A stretch of 64,000 bases of DNA, from positions 1-64,000 of the forward strand of contig JACKJK010000013.1 of the NCBI GenBank assembly GCA_020637985.1. The letters are read 5' to 3'. Shown here one piece after another: positions 36,486-44,472 of the stretch (the stretch's first letter is position 1; the number at the start of each line of letters is the position of its first letter). The translations under genes were made by a program, and so were the position numbers. The notes beneath the pieces were generated by a model. It saw only the letters and a list, made by a program, of their open reading frames with translations. It was not told the origin of the DNA and did not search any database. Origin of the DNA: Rhodobiaceae bacterium (lineage in GTDB: Bacteria; Pseudomonadota; Alphaproteobacteria; Rhizobiales; Tepidamorphaceae).

Positions 36486-37650
36486 GTCAGCCTCCGCACA
36501 GCGTGCCGCCGGTCCCGAAGTCGTGCGCCGGCAGGTCAACCTGTTCGACCTGCAGCGCCAGAAGGCCCGGCTGGGCGCCGAAATCGAGGCGCGCATCGAC
36601 AAGGTCCTCGACCACGGCCAGTTCATCCTCGGCCCGGAGGTCTCGGAGCTGGAAGAGGACCTGGCGGCGTTTGCCGGCGTCAAGCACGCGATTGCCGTTT
36701 CCTCCGGTCGCGATGCGTTGATCATGGCACTGATGGCGCTCGATGTCGGGCCGGGCGACGCGGTCTTCGTGCCCGCCTTCACCTTTTCGGCGACGGCGGG
36801 TTCGGTCGCGTCGGTCGGCGCGACGCCGGTTTTCGTCGACGTCGATCCGCTGACCTTCAACATGGATGCCGCCGACCTGGAGCGCGCCATCGCGCGGGTG
36901 AAGAGGGATGGCGCGCTGACCCCGAGGGTCGTCATGCCGGTCGATCTCTACGGGCTGCCGGCGGACTACGCGGCGATCGGCGCGGTCGCCGCGGCAAGCG
37001 GCATGCAGGTGATTGCGGACGGGGCGCAGAGCTATGGCGGGGAGGCCGGCAACAAGCGGGTTGGTGCGCTGGCTCCGTTGACGGCGACGAGCTTCTACCC
37101 GACCAAGCCGCTGGGCGCCTATGGCGATGGCGGTGCGATCTTCTCCGACGACGATGCGCTGGCCGATGCCGTGCGCCAGATTCGCCACCATGGCCGCGCT
37201 GGCGACGGCGACGAGGCCTTGCGCCTGGGCATGACCGGGCGTCTCGACACCATCCAGGCCGCGGTGCTGCAGGTGAAGCTCGCGGCCTTCGAGCACGAAC
37301 TGGGTGCGCGCCGCCGGCTGGCGTCGATGTATGACGCGCGGCTGAAGGACCACGTTGCGCCGCCGGTGATCCCGCAGGGCTTCGAAAGCGCCTTTGCGCT
37401 CTATACCGTGCGGGTGAAGAACCGAGACGCGGTGCGCGCTAAGTTGCAGGAGGAGGGGATCGGTACGGGGCTGTTCTACCGCATTCCGCTGCATCGCCAT
37501 CCGGCTTTCAGCCACTGGGTGCGCGGCGACGAGCACCTGCCGGTGTCGGAAGCGCTGGCCGACGACGTCATCAGCCTGCCGATCCACGCCGACCTGACGG
37601 ACGAGGAACTCGACTACGTCGTGGCGCATTTCCTGGCCGCGATCGCCTGA
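36472..37650 (+). CDS. DegT/DnrJ/EryC1/StrS-family aminotransferase, probable GnnB-like
   Basis: A PLP-dependent sugar aminotransferase of 392 residues. It has SSGRDALIMALMALDVGPGD, PAFTFSATAGSV, IADGAQSYGG and the PLP lysine Lys212 in TSFYPTKPLGAYGDGGA. The GTG at 36472 overlaps the upstream oxidoreductase by 14 bases, so the two are translationally coupled. It would transaminate the 3-keto sugar made by its partner. Its stop codon lies in the first unit of a 16-bp tandem repeat. Confidence 0.85.
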   Translation: MSPVKSASAQRAAGPEVVRRQVNLFDLQRQKARLGAEIEARIDKVLDHGQFILGPEVSELEEDLAAFAGVKHAIAVSSGRDALIMALMALDVGPGDAVFVPAFTFSATAGSVASVGATPVFVDVDPLTFNMDAADLERAIARVKRDGALTPRVVMPVDLYGLPADYAAIGAVAAASGMQVIADGAQSYGGEAGNKRVGALAPLTATSFYPTKPLGAYGDGGAIFSDDDALADAVRQIRHHGRAGDGDEALRLGMTGRLDTIQAAVLQVKLAAFEHELGARRRLASMYDARLKDHVAPPVIPQGFESAFALYTVRVKNRDAVRAKLQEEGIGTGLFYRIPLHRHPAFSHWVRGDEHLPVSEALADDVISLPIHADLTDEELDYVVAHFLAAIA

Positions 37651-37708
37651 GGCACCAAGTGCCTGAGGCACAGGGTGCCTGAGGCACAGGGCGCCTGAGG
37701 CACAAGGC
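37645..37708. repeat. Four-copy 16-bp tandem repeat
   Basis: Four adjacent units (37645, 37661, 37677, 37693) share GCCTGAGGCAC followed by a variable MRRGY end. Each unit holds the small palindrome GCCT-G-AGGC. The first unit contains the last codons and TGA stop of the aminotransferase gene. The repeat is followed by a hydratase gene in convergent orientation. Confidence 0.95.
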
Positions 37709-37734
37709 GAAGGTCGCAAGGTGAAAGGCGGTGG

Positions 37735-38487
37735 TCAGGCGAACGTCGCCTCGATGCCTTCGATGGCACTGCCCTTGATTATGGTGCGCCAGGTTTCGCC
37801 GCGCGCGATGGGCACCGCGCGGGTCAGCGTGCCCGTCGTCACCATTTCGCCTGCGACCAGCGGCGGGTCGACCGCCAGTAGATGACGCAGGGCGGCGAGC
37901 GGGCTGCCGAGCACGTTGCGTGTCGTGCCGTGCTCGACCACGCCGTTGCTGCCCTCAAGCGTGATCTCGAAATCCGACAGCCTGGCGGCCGGTTGGCGCG
38001 GACCGATCAGGAAGGCGCCGTGCAGCCCGAATGCCGCGACCGTGTCGGGGGCGGTGAATTTCCAGTCCGCAAACAGCGACTGGACGATTTCGAAACCGTG
38101 CGCCACCCAATCGATGCAGGACAGCAGTTCGGCATCGTCCATGTCCGGCCGCGGTGCGCGGGCGAGGCCGAAGCAGATTTCCGGCTCGATGCGCGGTTCG
38201 AGGAAAGGCGACAGGTCGAAGGGCGCGGCGATCTCGTGCACGCTCGTGTCGTACATGTAGCCCCAGATCGGCGCGTAGACGCCGTACTCGTCCCAGATCG
38301 TCTCGTTGGTGAAGCCGATCTTGCGCCCGACGACGCGTTCGCCGCGCGCCTCGCGCAAGGCACGGATTTCGGCGGTGACGGCGTAGGCCGTATCCAGGTC
38401 GAGACCGGGGATGGACGCGAGCGGCCTGCGTGCGTCGAACGCTTCCAGCAGTTGCCGCGCGAGCGCTTTCGTGTCCGTTGCCTGCAT
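37735..38487 (-). CDS. 2-keto-4-pentenoate hydratase / fumarylacetoacetase-fold protein
   Basis: The 250-residue product resembles MhpD-type hydratases that add water to 2-hydroxypentadienoates in aromatic meta-cleavage. It has GRKIGFTNETIWDEYGVYAPIWG and the acidic metal-site motif EPRIEPEICFGLA. The ATG at 38487 follows AGGAGCACC; an in-frame codon at 38598 would add 37 unrelated residues. No other aromatic-degradation genes are near, so its substrate is unknown. Confidence 0.82.
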   Translation of the reverse strand: MQATDTKALARQLLEAFDARRPLASIPGLDLDTAYAVTAEIRALREARGERVVGRKIGFTNETIWDEYGVYAPIWGYMYDTSVHEIAAPFDLSPFLEPRIEPEICFGLARAPRPDMDDAELLSCIDWVAHGFEIVQSLFADWKFTAPDTVAAFGLHGAFLIGPRQPAARLSDFEITLEGSNGVVEHGTTRNVLGSPLAALRHLLAVDPPLVAGEMVTTGTLTRAVPIARGETWRTIIKGSAIEGIEATFA

Positions 38488-38606
38488 ATGGTGCTCCTCA
38501 CGTCGTTCGCCGATTTTTCTACAGCCGCGTGCGCACTCGGCCAAGTCTTGCCACGTTGTCCGCATGGCGGGTTGCGCGGCGCGGCATTTGCCGGTCAATT
38601 GGCGCG

Positions 38607-39047
38607 ATGACCCGCTTCGACCCCCGCGACCCCGATTTCGAATCCCGTGTGCGCACCAGCTTCGCGCGGCAGGGGTTCATGACGACGCTTGGCGCCCGCC
38701 TTGCCCATGTCGCTCCGGGCGAGGTCGACATCCATGTCGACCACGGCGAATCGCTGACCCAGCAGCACGGCTACTTTCATGCCGGCGTCACGGCCTCCAT
38801 CGCCGATTCTGCGGCAGGCTATGCGGCCATGAGCCTGTTTGCGCCAGGTTTCGGAGTGCTGACCAGCGAGTTCAAGATCAACCTGCTCAACCCGGCGCAG
38901 GGGCCGTTGCTGGTGGCGGAAGGCCGTGTCGTCAAGCCGGGCAAGCTGCTGTGCATCTGCAAGGCGGACGTCTATGGCGGGGACAGCCGGGCACACGTGG
39001 CGACCGGGCTATTCACGATGGTCGCAAGGGAGGGACTCGATGACTGA
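38607..39047 (+). CDS. PaaI-family hotdog thioesterase
   Basis: A 146-residue single hotdog-domain protein, a family that hydrolyses acyl-CoA thioesters. The hallmark HGYFHAGVTASIADSAAGYAAM (about 54-75) contains the HG-x-G/D-like catalytic helix region, and VLTSEFKINLLNPA follows. The ATG at 38607 is divergent from the hydratase gene. Its stop overlaps the next gene by 8 bases. Confidence 0.88.
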   Translation: MTRFDPRDPDFESRVRTSFARQGFMTTLGARLAHVAPGEVDIHVDHGESLTQQHGYFHAGVTASIADSAAGYAAMSLFAPGFGVLTSEFKINLLNPAQGPLLVAEGRVVKPGKLLCICKADVYGGDSRAHVATGLFTMVAREGLDD

Positions 39048-39558
39048 CAAGTCAGGGGCTGACCAGTCCGGGACTGACAAGCCGCGGGCTGGCCAGCCGA
39101 GCGCCGAACTGACGATCCGGCCGCTGGACGCCGGCGATCGCGCCGGCTGGGATTCATTGTGGCAGGGCTACCTGACGTTCTACGAATCGGCGGTGCCCGA
39201 CGAGGTGACGCAGACGACCTGGGCCCGCCTGATCGACGCGAACGAGGAACCCAACGGTTTCTGCGCCGTCGACGCTGCGGGGCGCCTCGTTGGAATCGTG
39301 CACTACCTGTTCCACCGCTCGACGTGGACGACGACCTGTTACTGCTACCTGGAGGACCTGTTCACCGATCCGCAGGCGCGCGGGCTTGGGGCCGGGCGGG
39401 CGCTGATCGAGGCCGTCTACGCGGCTGCGGCGCAAAAGGGTGCGACGCGCGTCTACTGGAACACCCAGCATTTCAACACCCGTGCGCGCGTGCTCTACGA
39501 CCAGGTGGCGACGCTTTCGCCCTTCATCCAGTACCGCTATTCTCGGCCCAAACGTTGA
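39040..39558 (+). CDS. GNAT-family N-acetyltransferase with an N-terminal pentapeptide repeat
   Basis: A 172-residue acetyltransferase. Residues 2-21 consist of four pentapeptide units (TDKSG, ADQSG, TDKPR, AGQPS) coded by a 15-bp repeat. The GNAT core follows: LTIRPLDAGDRAGWDSLW, YLEDLFTDPQARGLGAGRALIEAVY with the acetyl-CoA loop RGLGAG, and VYWNTQHFNTRARVLYD. The ATG overlaps the thioesterase stop region. The acceptor substrate is unknown. Confidence 0.88.
   Translation: MTDKSGADQSGTDKPRAGQPSAELTIRPLDAGDRAGWDSLWQGYLTFYESAVPDEVTQTTWARLIDANEEPNGFCAVDAAGRLVGIVHYLFHRSTWTTTCYCYLEDLFTDPQARGLGAGRALIEAVYAAAAQKGATRVYWNTQHFNTRARVLYDQVATLSPFIQYRYSRPKR
39043..39102 (+). repeat. Four-copy 15-bp coding minisatellite
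   Basis: Four in-frame 15-base units at 39043, 39058, 39073 and 39088, diverged mainly at third positions and in the last unit, code the N-terminal pentapeptides of the acetyltransferase. Common core is CTGACAAG or CTGACCAG. Confidence 0.85.
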
Positions 39559-39598
39559 CGCGCCAAGAGCTTGGCGCAACAGGCAGGACCTTCCCGAC

Positions 39599-40771
39599 AT
39601 GATCCCGAATACCCATCCCACGCTCGATTTCGGCCTTGGCGAGACCGCCGACATGATCCGCGACACGGTGGCGAGCTTCACCAGCGACAACATCACGCCG
39701 ATCGCGGCGGAGATCGACCGGACGAACGAATTTCCGATCCACCTGTGGCCGAAACTCGGCGAACTGGGCCTGCACGGCATCACGGTCGAGGAGGAGTTCG
39801 GCGGCTCGGGGCTGGGCTACCTGGAACATTGCATCGCGATGGAAGAGATCAGCCGCGGTTCCGGCTCCGTCGGCTTGTCCTATGGCGCGCATTCAAACCT
39901 GTGCATCAACCAGATCCGCCGCAACGGCAATGCGGACCAGAAGCGGCGCTACCTGCCGAAGCTGATTTCCGGCGAGCACGTCGGGGCGCTCGCCATGTCG
40001 GAGCCGGGTTCGGGGTCCGACGTCGTGTCGCTGCGCACGCGTGCCGACAAGAAGGGCGACCGCTACGTCCTCAACGGCAACAAGATGTGGATCACCAACG
40101 GTCCCGTCGCCGAGACGCTGGTGGTCTATGCCAAGACCGATCCCGACGCCGGTCCGCGCGGCATCACCGCGTTCCTGATCGAGAAGGGCATGAAGGGTTT
40201 TTCCACCGCGCAGAAGCTCGACAAGATGGGTATGCGCGGCTCCGACACATGCGAACTGGTGTTCGAGAACTGCGAGGTGCCCGAGGAGAACGTGCTCGGC
40301 ACGTTGGGCGGCGGCGTCAAGGTGCTGATGAGCGGGCTCGACTACGAGCGCGCGGTGCTGGCGGCAGGCCCACTCGGCATAATGCAGGCGTGCATGGACG
40401 TGGTGATCCCCTACATCCACGACCGCAAGCAGTTCGGCCAGCCGATCGGCTCGTTCCAGCTGATGCAGGGCAAGATCGCCGACATGTACACGCGCATGAA
40501 CGCCTCGCGCGCCTATGTCTACGCTGTTGCGCGCTCCTGCGATCGCGGCGAGACAACGCGGATGGATGCAGCCGGCGCGATCCTCTACGCGGCGGAGACG
40601 GCGACCTGGATGGCGCTGGAGGCAATCCAGTGCCTGGGCGGCAACGGCTACATCAACGAGTATCCGACGGGCCGGCTGCTGCGCGACGCCAAGCTCTACG
40701 AGATCGGCGCGGGAACGAGCGAAATCCGCCGCTGGCTGATCGGACGCGAGCTATTCGAGCAGACTTCCTGA
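39599..40771 (+). CDS. ivd: Isovaleryl-CoA dehydrogenase
   Basis: Ivd oxidises isovaleryl-CoA to 3-methylcrotonyl-CoA in leucine breakdown, passing electrons to ETF. The 390-residue acyl-CoA dehydrogenase has LSYGAHSNLCINQI, SEPGSGSDVVS and QCLGGNGYINEYPTGRLLRD. The usual C-terminal catalytic Glu is replaced by Ala in IGAGTSEIRR, while Glu250 is present in GLDYERAVLA. That relocated base is the signature of isovaleryl-CoA dehydrogenases. MccB and MccA, the next enzyme, are coded further downstream. Confidence 0.93.
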   Translation: MIPNTHPTLDFGLGETADMIRDTVASFTSDNITPIAAEIDRTNEFPIHLWPKLGELGLHGITVEEEFGGSGLGYLEHCIAMEEISRGSGSVGLSYGAHSNLCINQIRRNGNADQKRRYLPKLISGEHVGALAMSEPGSGSDVVSLRTRADKKGDRYVLNGNKMWITNGPVAETLVVYAKTDPDAGPRGITAFLIEKGMKGFSTAQKLDKMGMRGSDTCELVFENCEVPEENVLGTLGGGVKVLMSGLDYERAVLAAGPLGIMQACMDVVIPYIHDRKQFGQPIGSFQLMQGKIADMYTRMNASRAYVYAVARSCDRGETTRMDAAGAILYAAETATWMALEAIQCLGGNGYINEYPTGRLLRDAKLYEIGAGTSEIRRWLIGRELFEQTS

Positions 40772-40796
40772 ACGAAAAATAACCATTTCCGTTCAG

Positions 40797-40822
40797 GGAA
40801 CCTTCAGGGGAGGTGTCGTATC
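40797..40822 (+). promoter_or_regulatory. Candidate general-stress (EcfG-type) promoter
   Basis: GGAAC (40797-40801) and CGTATC (40817-40822) are separated by 15 bases, close to the GGAAC-N15/16-CGTT pattern of alphaproteobacterial EcfG sigma factors; the -10 differs by one base. A second, overlapping GGAAC-N17-GTT pair starts at 40830 but would place transcription start at the ribosome site. It lies upstream of a small membrane protein gene. Confidence 0.35.
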
Positions 40823-40869
40823 ACTTCGCGGAACAACAAGAAAAATTGCAGGTTCCGAGGAGTCAGACG

Positions 40870-41058
40870 ATGCATTGCGTGAAGCCGCTCAGGCTGAAGA
40901 CCATTTACATGACGATTGCCGTTGCGCTCGTCGTATCGACCGCGGCGATGGGCATCGGGCGCTCCGTGCTGGGTACGCACGTCACTGCTGATGCCTCGCG
41001 CATTGCCGCCGCCGACCTCGAGGCCATGCCGGTGCTCGTGCTCGGCGTGGAACGGTAG
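40870..41058 (+). CDS. Small single-pass membrane protein, unknown
   Basis: A 62-residue product with one hydrophobic segment (about 10-30, MTIAVALVVSTAAMG) after a short basic N terminus, and a short polar tail. A good GAGGAG site lies 8 bases before the ATG at 40870; an in-frame ATG at 40813 has no such site. I do not recognise the family. An EcfG-like promoter candidate upstream suggests a stress-related role, which is inference. Confidence 0.6.
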   Translation: MHCVKPLRLKTIYMTIAVALVVSTAAMGIGRSVLGTHVTADASRIAAADLEAMPVLVLGVER

Positions 41059-41130
41059 TCTACGCTCCCATCTTTCCTGTTCCCGGTGCATCGGCCAAAC
41101 TGCCGCCCTCGATTTGAGGGAGGGCAGGAC

Positions 41131-41826
41131 GTGAACACCGAACAGCGCGACATTCTTCTTTCCGTGACCGCGGCGACGGTCCACACGGTGCTGCTCAAGC
41201 ACGGCATCCGGCGCACGTGGATTCGCGGCTGTCGGCCACTCTACAACGCTGACAGGCGCATCGTCGGACCGGCCTTCACGCTGCGCTACGTGCCGTCACG
41301 CGAGGACCTTGCCACGCCGGCAAGCTGGGGCTCGCCGATCTCGACGCGTGCGGCCATCGAAGCCATGCCGGAAGGGTGCATCTGCGTGGCGGACGCCATC
41401 GGCAACACGGGCGCCGGCATCTTCGGCGACATCCTGGTCGAGCGGCTGGTGCAGCGCGGGGTGTGCGGGCTGGTCACCGACGGCGCGATGCGCGACGGGG
41501 CAGGGGTGCGCGACACCGGCCTGCCGGTGTGGGCGAGCGGGCTGGCGGCTCCGGCATCCATCACGGAACTGACCTTCGTCGCCTGGCAGGAGCCGGTCGG
41601 CTGCGGCGGAGTCGCGGTATTCCCGCATGACGTGATCGTTGCCGACGACGACGGCGCGGTGGTGATCCCCGCGGCGATGGTCGCGACCGTGTGCGAGATC
41701 GCCCCGCAGCAGGAACTCTACGAGGCATGGGCGCACGAGCAGGTGAAGAAGGGCGCCGCCCTGCCGGGCCTGTATCCGCCGAGCGAGGAAACTCTGAAGC
41801 GCTACAAGCAGGAAACCGGCGTCTAG
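41131..41826 (+). CDS. RraA/dimethylmenaquinone-methyltransferase-fold protein, possible HMG/CHA-type aldolase
   Basis: The 231-residue protein carries the family core GCICVADAIGNTGAGIFGDIL and VCGLVTDGAMRDGAGVRDTGLPVWA, including the Asp and Arg-Asp positions used for metal and substrate binding in 4-hydroxy-4-methyl-2-oxoglutarate aldolases. Those residues make an aldolase more likely than the RNase E regulator RraA. The GTG at 41131 is preceded by GAGGGAGGGC; an upstream in-frame ATG lies before that site. Its stop overlaps the convergent transporter gene end. Confidence 0.8.
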   Translation: MNTEQRDILLSVTAATVHTVLLKHGIRRTWIRGCRPLYNADRRIVGPAFTLRYVPSREDLATPASWGSPISTRAAIEAMPEGCICVADAIGNTGAGIFGDILVERLVQRGVCGLVTDGAMRDGAGVRDTGLPVWASGLAAPASITELTFVAWQEPVGCGGVAVFPHDVIVADDDGAVVIPAAMVATVCEIAPQQELYEAWAHEQVKKGAALPGLYPPSEETLKRYKQETGV

Positions 41827-42734
41827 CTGGCCTTGGCGCGCGATCCCAGGCGCGCGGCGGCGAGGCCGGAGAAGATCAGAGCGGCGGCGATGGCGAGTGT
41901 CGCGGTCAGCGGCTCGCCGAGCAGGGCGACGCCGAACAGCACGCCGAACAGCGGGATCATGTTGCCGACGTGGGCGAAGACCGACAGGCCGATGGCGCGC
42001 ACCAGCTGGTAGCGCAGGATATAGGCAAGTCCGGTCGGGAACAGGCCGAGATAGACGATCGCGGTCCAGCCTTTCTGCGACAGTTCGGGAAGCGGGCCGC
42101 TCGTCAACAGGGCGATCGGCACGAACAGGCTTGCCGCCGTGCCCAGTACCAGTGTCGACAGGCGCACCGGCGGGATGGATGCAATGCGGCGCACCAGCGT
42201 GCCGGAAAAGACGTAGCTGGCGCTGGCGAGCAGGGCTGCGGCCTGCGGCAGGAGCTTTCCAGAGAGCCCGGAGAAGGCGGCGACCCCCAGAACCGTCGCG
42301 ACGCCGGAGAAGCCCAGCACGACGGCGACGAGCTTCAGCAGGTTCATCTTGTCGTCGTGGCTGGTCGCGTGGGCCAGCAGAAGCGCGATCAGCGGTCCCG
42401 ATCCCATCAGCAGCGCCGTGGTCGAGGAATGCAGGGATTGCTGCGCCCAGGAAATCAGGAAGAACGGGATCAGCACGTTGAACAGTGCCAGCGCGACGAC
42501 CATGCCCCACTCGCGCGCGTCAGCCGGCCACACCCAGCCGCGGTAGAGCGCCCACGGCAGCAGCGCGAGGAAGCCGATCGAGGCGCGCAGGGCGACCAGC
42601 CAGACGGGGCCTGTCTCGGGTACGGCGATCTTGATCGCCATGAAGGCGGAGCCCCAGACGGCGGCCAGCAGCACGAGGAGGGTCAGATCGGCCGGAGTCG
42701 CGGCGCGGATCGGGGCTTGGTTGGCGGTTGCCAT
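41823..42734 (-). CDS. EamA-family (DMT superfamily) transporter
   Basis: A 303-residue membrane protein with about ten hydrophobic segments arranged as two EamA repeats; the first has LAAVWGSAFMAIKIAVPETGPVWLVALRA and the second LVLGTAASLFVP... VYLGLFPTGLAYILRYQLV. Members export amino acids or metabolites; the substrate here is unknown. It is divergent from the DUF218 gene. Confidence 0.9.
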   Translation of the reverse strand: MATANQAPIRAATPADLTLLVLLAAVWGSAFMAIKIAVPETGPVWLVALRASIGFLALLPWALYRGWVWPADAREWGMVVALALFNVLIPFFLISWAQQSLHSSTTALLMGSGPLIALLLAHATSHDDKMNLLKLVAVVLGFSGVATVLGVAAFSGLSGKLLPQAAALLASASYVFSGTLVRRIASIPPVRLSTLVLGTAASLFVPIALLTSGPLPELSQKGWTAIVYLGLFPTGLAYILRYQLVRAIGLSVFAHVGNMIPLFGVLFGVALLGEPLTATLAIAAALIFSGLAAARLGSRAKAS

Positions 42735-42855
42735 CGGCTATGCTTCGTGCTGGCCGCAACCGCGAGAGGCGAATTCCGGCATGGGGCTATCGGAACCGTG
42801 CCGCGTCGCGCGCGCAAACGGTGCCATCCAGGCGAGACAGGGGCTTTCACATAGC

Positions 42856-43650
42856 ATGTTCTTCTACGCTGCCAAGCTGGCATGGTTTCTCGCCCAGCCG
42901 ACGAACGCGCTGATCCTGCTTGGCGCATACGGCGGACTGCTTGCGTTCACGCGCGCGCGCAGGCTGTCGGGTCTTGCCATCGCCTTGTCGATGATCGGGC
43001 TTGTCGTCGGCGGGTTCTCGCCGCTGTCCAACGCGATCCTGCAGCCGCTGGAAGACCGTTTCGCCATTCCCGATCCGATGCCGGACCACGTCGACGGCAT
43101 CATCGTGCTCGGCGGCGGGCTGGAGACAATCGTCACGACGACGCGCGGCCTGCCGGCGCTGAACGAGGCGGCCGACCGGCTGACGACCTTTGCCGCATTG
43201 GCGCGGCGCTACCGGCAAGCGCGGCTGGTGCTCTCGGGCGGCACCGGCGGGCTGGTCTACCGTGATCTCGACGAGGCGGGCGTGGCGCGCGAACTGCTCG
43301 CGGGACTGGGTATCGATCCGCAGCGGCTCGAACTCGAATCGCGTTCGCGCGACACCTACGAGAACGCTGTCTTCAGCCGTGATCTGGCCGCGCCGCGTGC
43401 CGGCGAGACCTGGCTGCTGGTGACCAGCGCGTTTCACATGGCGAGGGCGGTGGGCTGTTTCCGCAAGGCGGGTTTCGAAGTCACCGCCTATCCCACCGAC
43501 TATCGCACGCGCGGGCCGCAGGACCGCACGCGCGGGTTCTATTCCGCATCGGACGGCTTGCGCCGACTCGATATCGCAACGCGGGAGTGGATGGGCCTTG
43601 CCGTCTATTCCGCAACCGGGCGGACAGCGGCAATCTTTCCACATCCGTGA
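42856..43650 (+). CDS. YdcF/ElyC-like DUF218 membrane protein
   Basis: The 264-residue protein has two N-terminal hydrophobic segments (about 15-30 and 38-54) and a DUF218 domain with DGIIVLGGGLE, ARLVLSGGTGGL, ESRSRDTYENAVFS and LLVTSAFHMARAVGCFRKAGF. ElyC-type members act in envelope biogenesis, possibly on lipid carriers. The ATG at 42856 gives a normal start before the first membrane segment. A longer upstream frame is non-coding. Confidence 0.86.
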   Translation: MFFYAAKLAWFLAQPTNALILLGAYGGLLAFTRARRLSGLAIALSMIGLVVGGFSPLSNAILQPLEDRFAIPDPMPDHVDGIIVLGGGLETIVTTTRGLPALNEAADRLTTFAALARRYRQARLVLSGGTGGLVYRDLDEAGVARELLAGLGIDPQRLELESRSRDTYENAVFSRDLAAPRAGETWLLVTSAFHMARAVGCFRKAGFEVTAYPTDYRTRGPQDRTRGFYSASDGLRRLDIATREWMGLAVYSATGRTAAIFPHP

Positions 43651-43712
43651 CGTTTCGGGCGATGTTTCCTTGCTTTCCCGCGGGTTCCGCAACGGAATGA
43701 ATTAAAAATTTA

Positions 43713-43741
43713 TTGATTGCGGCCAAAATCGGGCGTATGAG
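43713..43741 (+). promoter_or_regulatory. Candidate sigma-70 promoter before a 41-residue membrane protein gene
   Basis: TTGATT (43713-43718) and TATGAG (43736-43741) are separated by 17 bases in an A+T-rich island (43700-43728). A perfect 9-bp inverted repeat lies just downstream. Confidence 0.5.
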
Positions 43742-43749
43742 AGCGCCCT

Positions 43750-43770
43750 TCGCACATGCAGCATGTGCGA
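43750..43770. promoter_or_regulatory. 9-bp perfect palindrome, possible operator or leader hairpin
   Basis: TCGCACATG (43750-43758) and CATGTGCGA (43762-43770) flank a CAG spacer. The position, about +3 to +23 of the predicted transcript, suits a repressor site or a 5' hairpin. Confidence 0.5.
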
Positions 43771-43804
43771 TTGAGTCCCGGTTTTTGGGCTTGGAGCCGC
43801 TCTG

Positions 43805-43930
43805 ATGAGCAACAACGTTCAATGCATGTATCTTCGGCCGGCGATCTACACGCTGGCCGCCCTTGGCGCGGTGATCCTGGTCGTCGCGCTGTTTGGCGGG
43901 TTCGAGCCGCACGCCGTGGCAGGGAACTGA
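43805..43930 (+). CDS. 41-residue single-pass membrane protein, unknown
   Basis: The frame ATG AGC AAC ... GGG AAC TGA codes a short protein with one hydrophobic helix (about 13-31, YTLAALGAVILVVALFGGF). A GGAG site lies 8 bases before the ATG, and a promoter-like pair and a palindrome lie further upstream. I do not recognise a family. Larger frames through this region are not protein-like. The supporting signals make it more likely than a chance frame. Confidence 0.5.
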   Translation: MSNNVQCMYLRPAIYTLAALGAVILVVALFGGFEPHAVAGN

Positions 43931-44047
43931 CGGCGTCGCCAACCGGCCTCCCGCGCAGCCTTCGATCCGAGAGCATTTCAATCGTTGCGGCGAGAGTCGC
44001 GACGTGCAAACTTTCGGCCGGCTTTACGGTGCTCGCGGGAGGAACAA

Positions 44048-44455
44048 TTGGCTCAGGACATCACGCTCGGATTCACGGCGCTCGTCGATGCGGCGAATGC
44101 CGAAGTGGAGATGGTCGACCTCGACACGGCGCGCGCGATGCACGGGCGCGACGACGTGGTCTTCATCGACATCCGCGACATCCGCGAGTTGCACCGCGAG
44201 GGCCGGGTGCCCGGCGCCTTTCACGCGCCGCGCGGCATGCTGGAAGCCTGGATCGACCCGGCCAGTCCGTACCACAAGGACGTCTTCGCGCAGGACAAGA
44301 AGTACCTGTTCTTCTGCGCCGGCGGCATGCGGTCGGCGCTTGCCGCGCAGACGGCGCAGCGCATGGGTCTGAAGCCCGTTTGCCACCTGAAGGGCGGGTT
44401 CTCTGCGTGGAAGAAATCCGGCGCGCCGACGGATGAACCGCAGGTGAAGTGGTGA
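44048..44455 (+). CDS. Single-domain rhodanese-like sulfurtransferase
   Basis: A 135-residue rhodanese-fold protein with DDVVFIDIRDIRELHREGRVPGAFHAPRG and an active loop CAGGMRS, with Cys90 as the sulfur acceptor. A glycine-rich Cys-x-x-Gly-x-Arg loop fits thiosulfate or persulfide transfer. The TTG at 44048 is preceded by GGGAGGAACAA, a strong ribosome site; no ATG or GTG is better placed. It precedes the MITE-like repeat. Confidence 0.85.
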   Translation: MAQDITLGFTALVDAANAEVEMVDLDTARAMHGRDDVVFIDIRDIRELHREGRVPGAFHAPRGMLEAWIDPASPYHKDVFAQDKKYLFFCAGGMRSALAAQTAQRMGLKPVCHLKGGFSAWKKSGAPTDEPQVKW

Positions 44456-44472
44456 GGGACGGGCGCGCAACG

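Noticed and set aside
37645..37708. Short tandem repeats as a CRISPR array
   Set aside because: Units are 16 bp and directly adjacent, with no spacers and no cas genes in the window.
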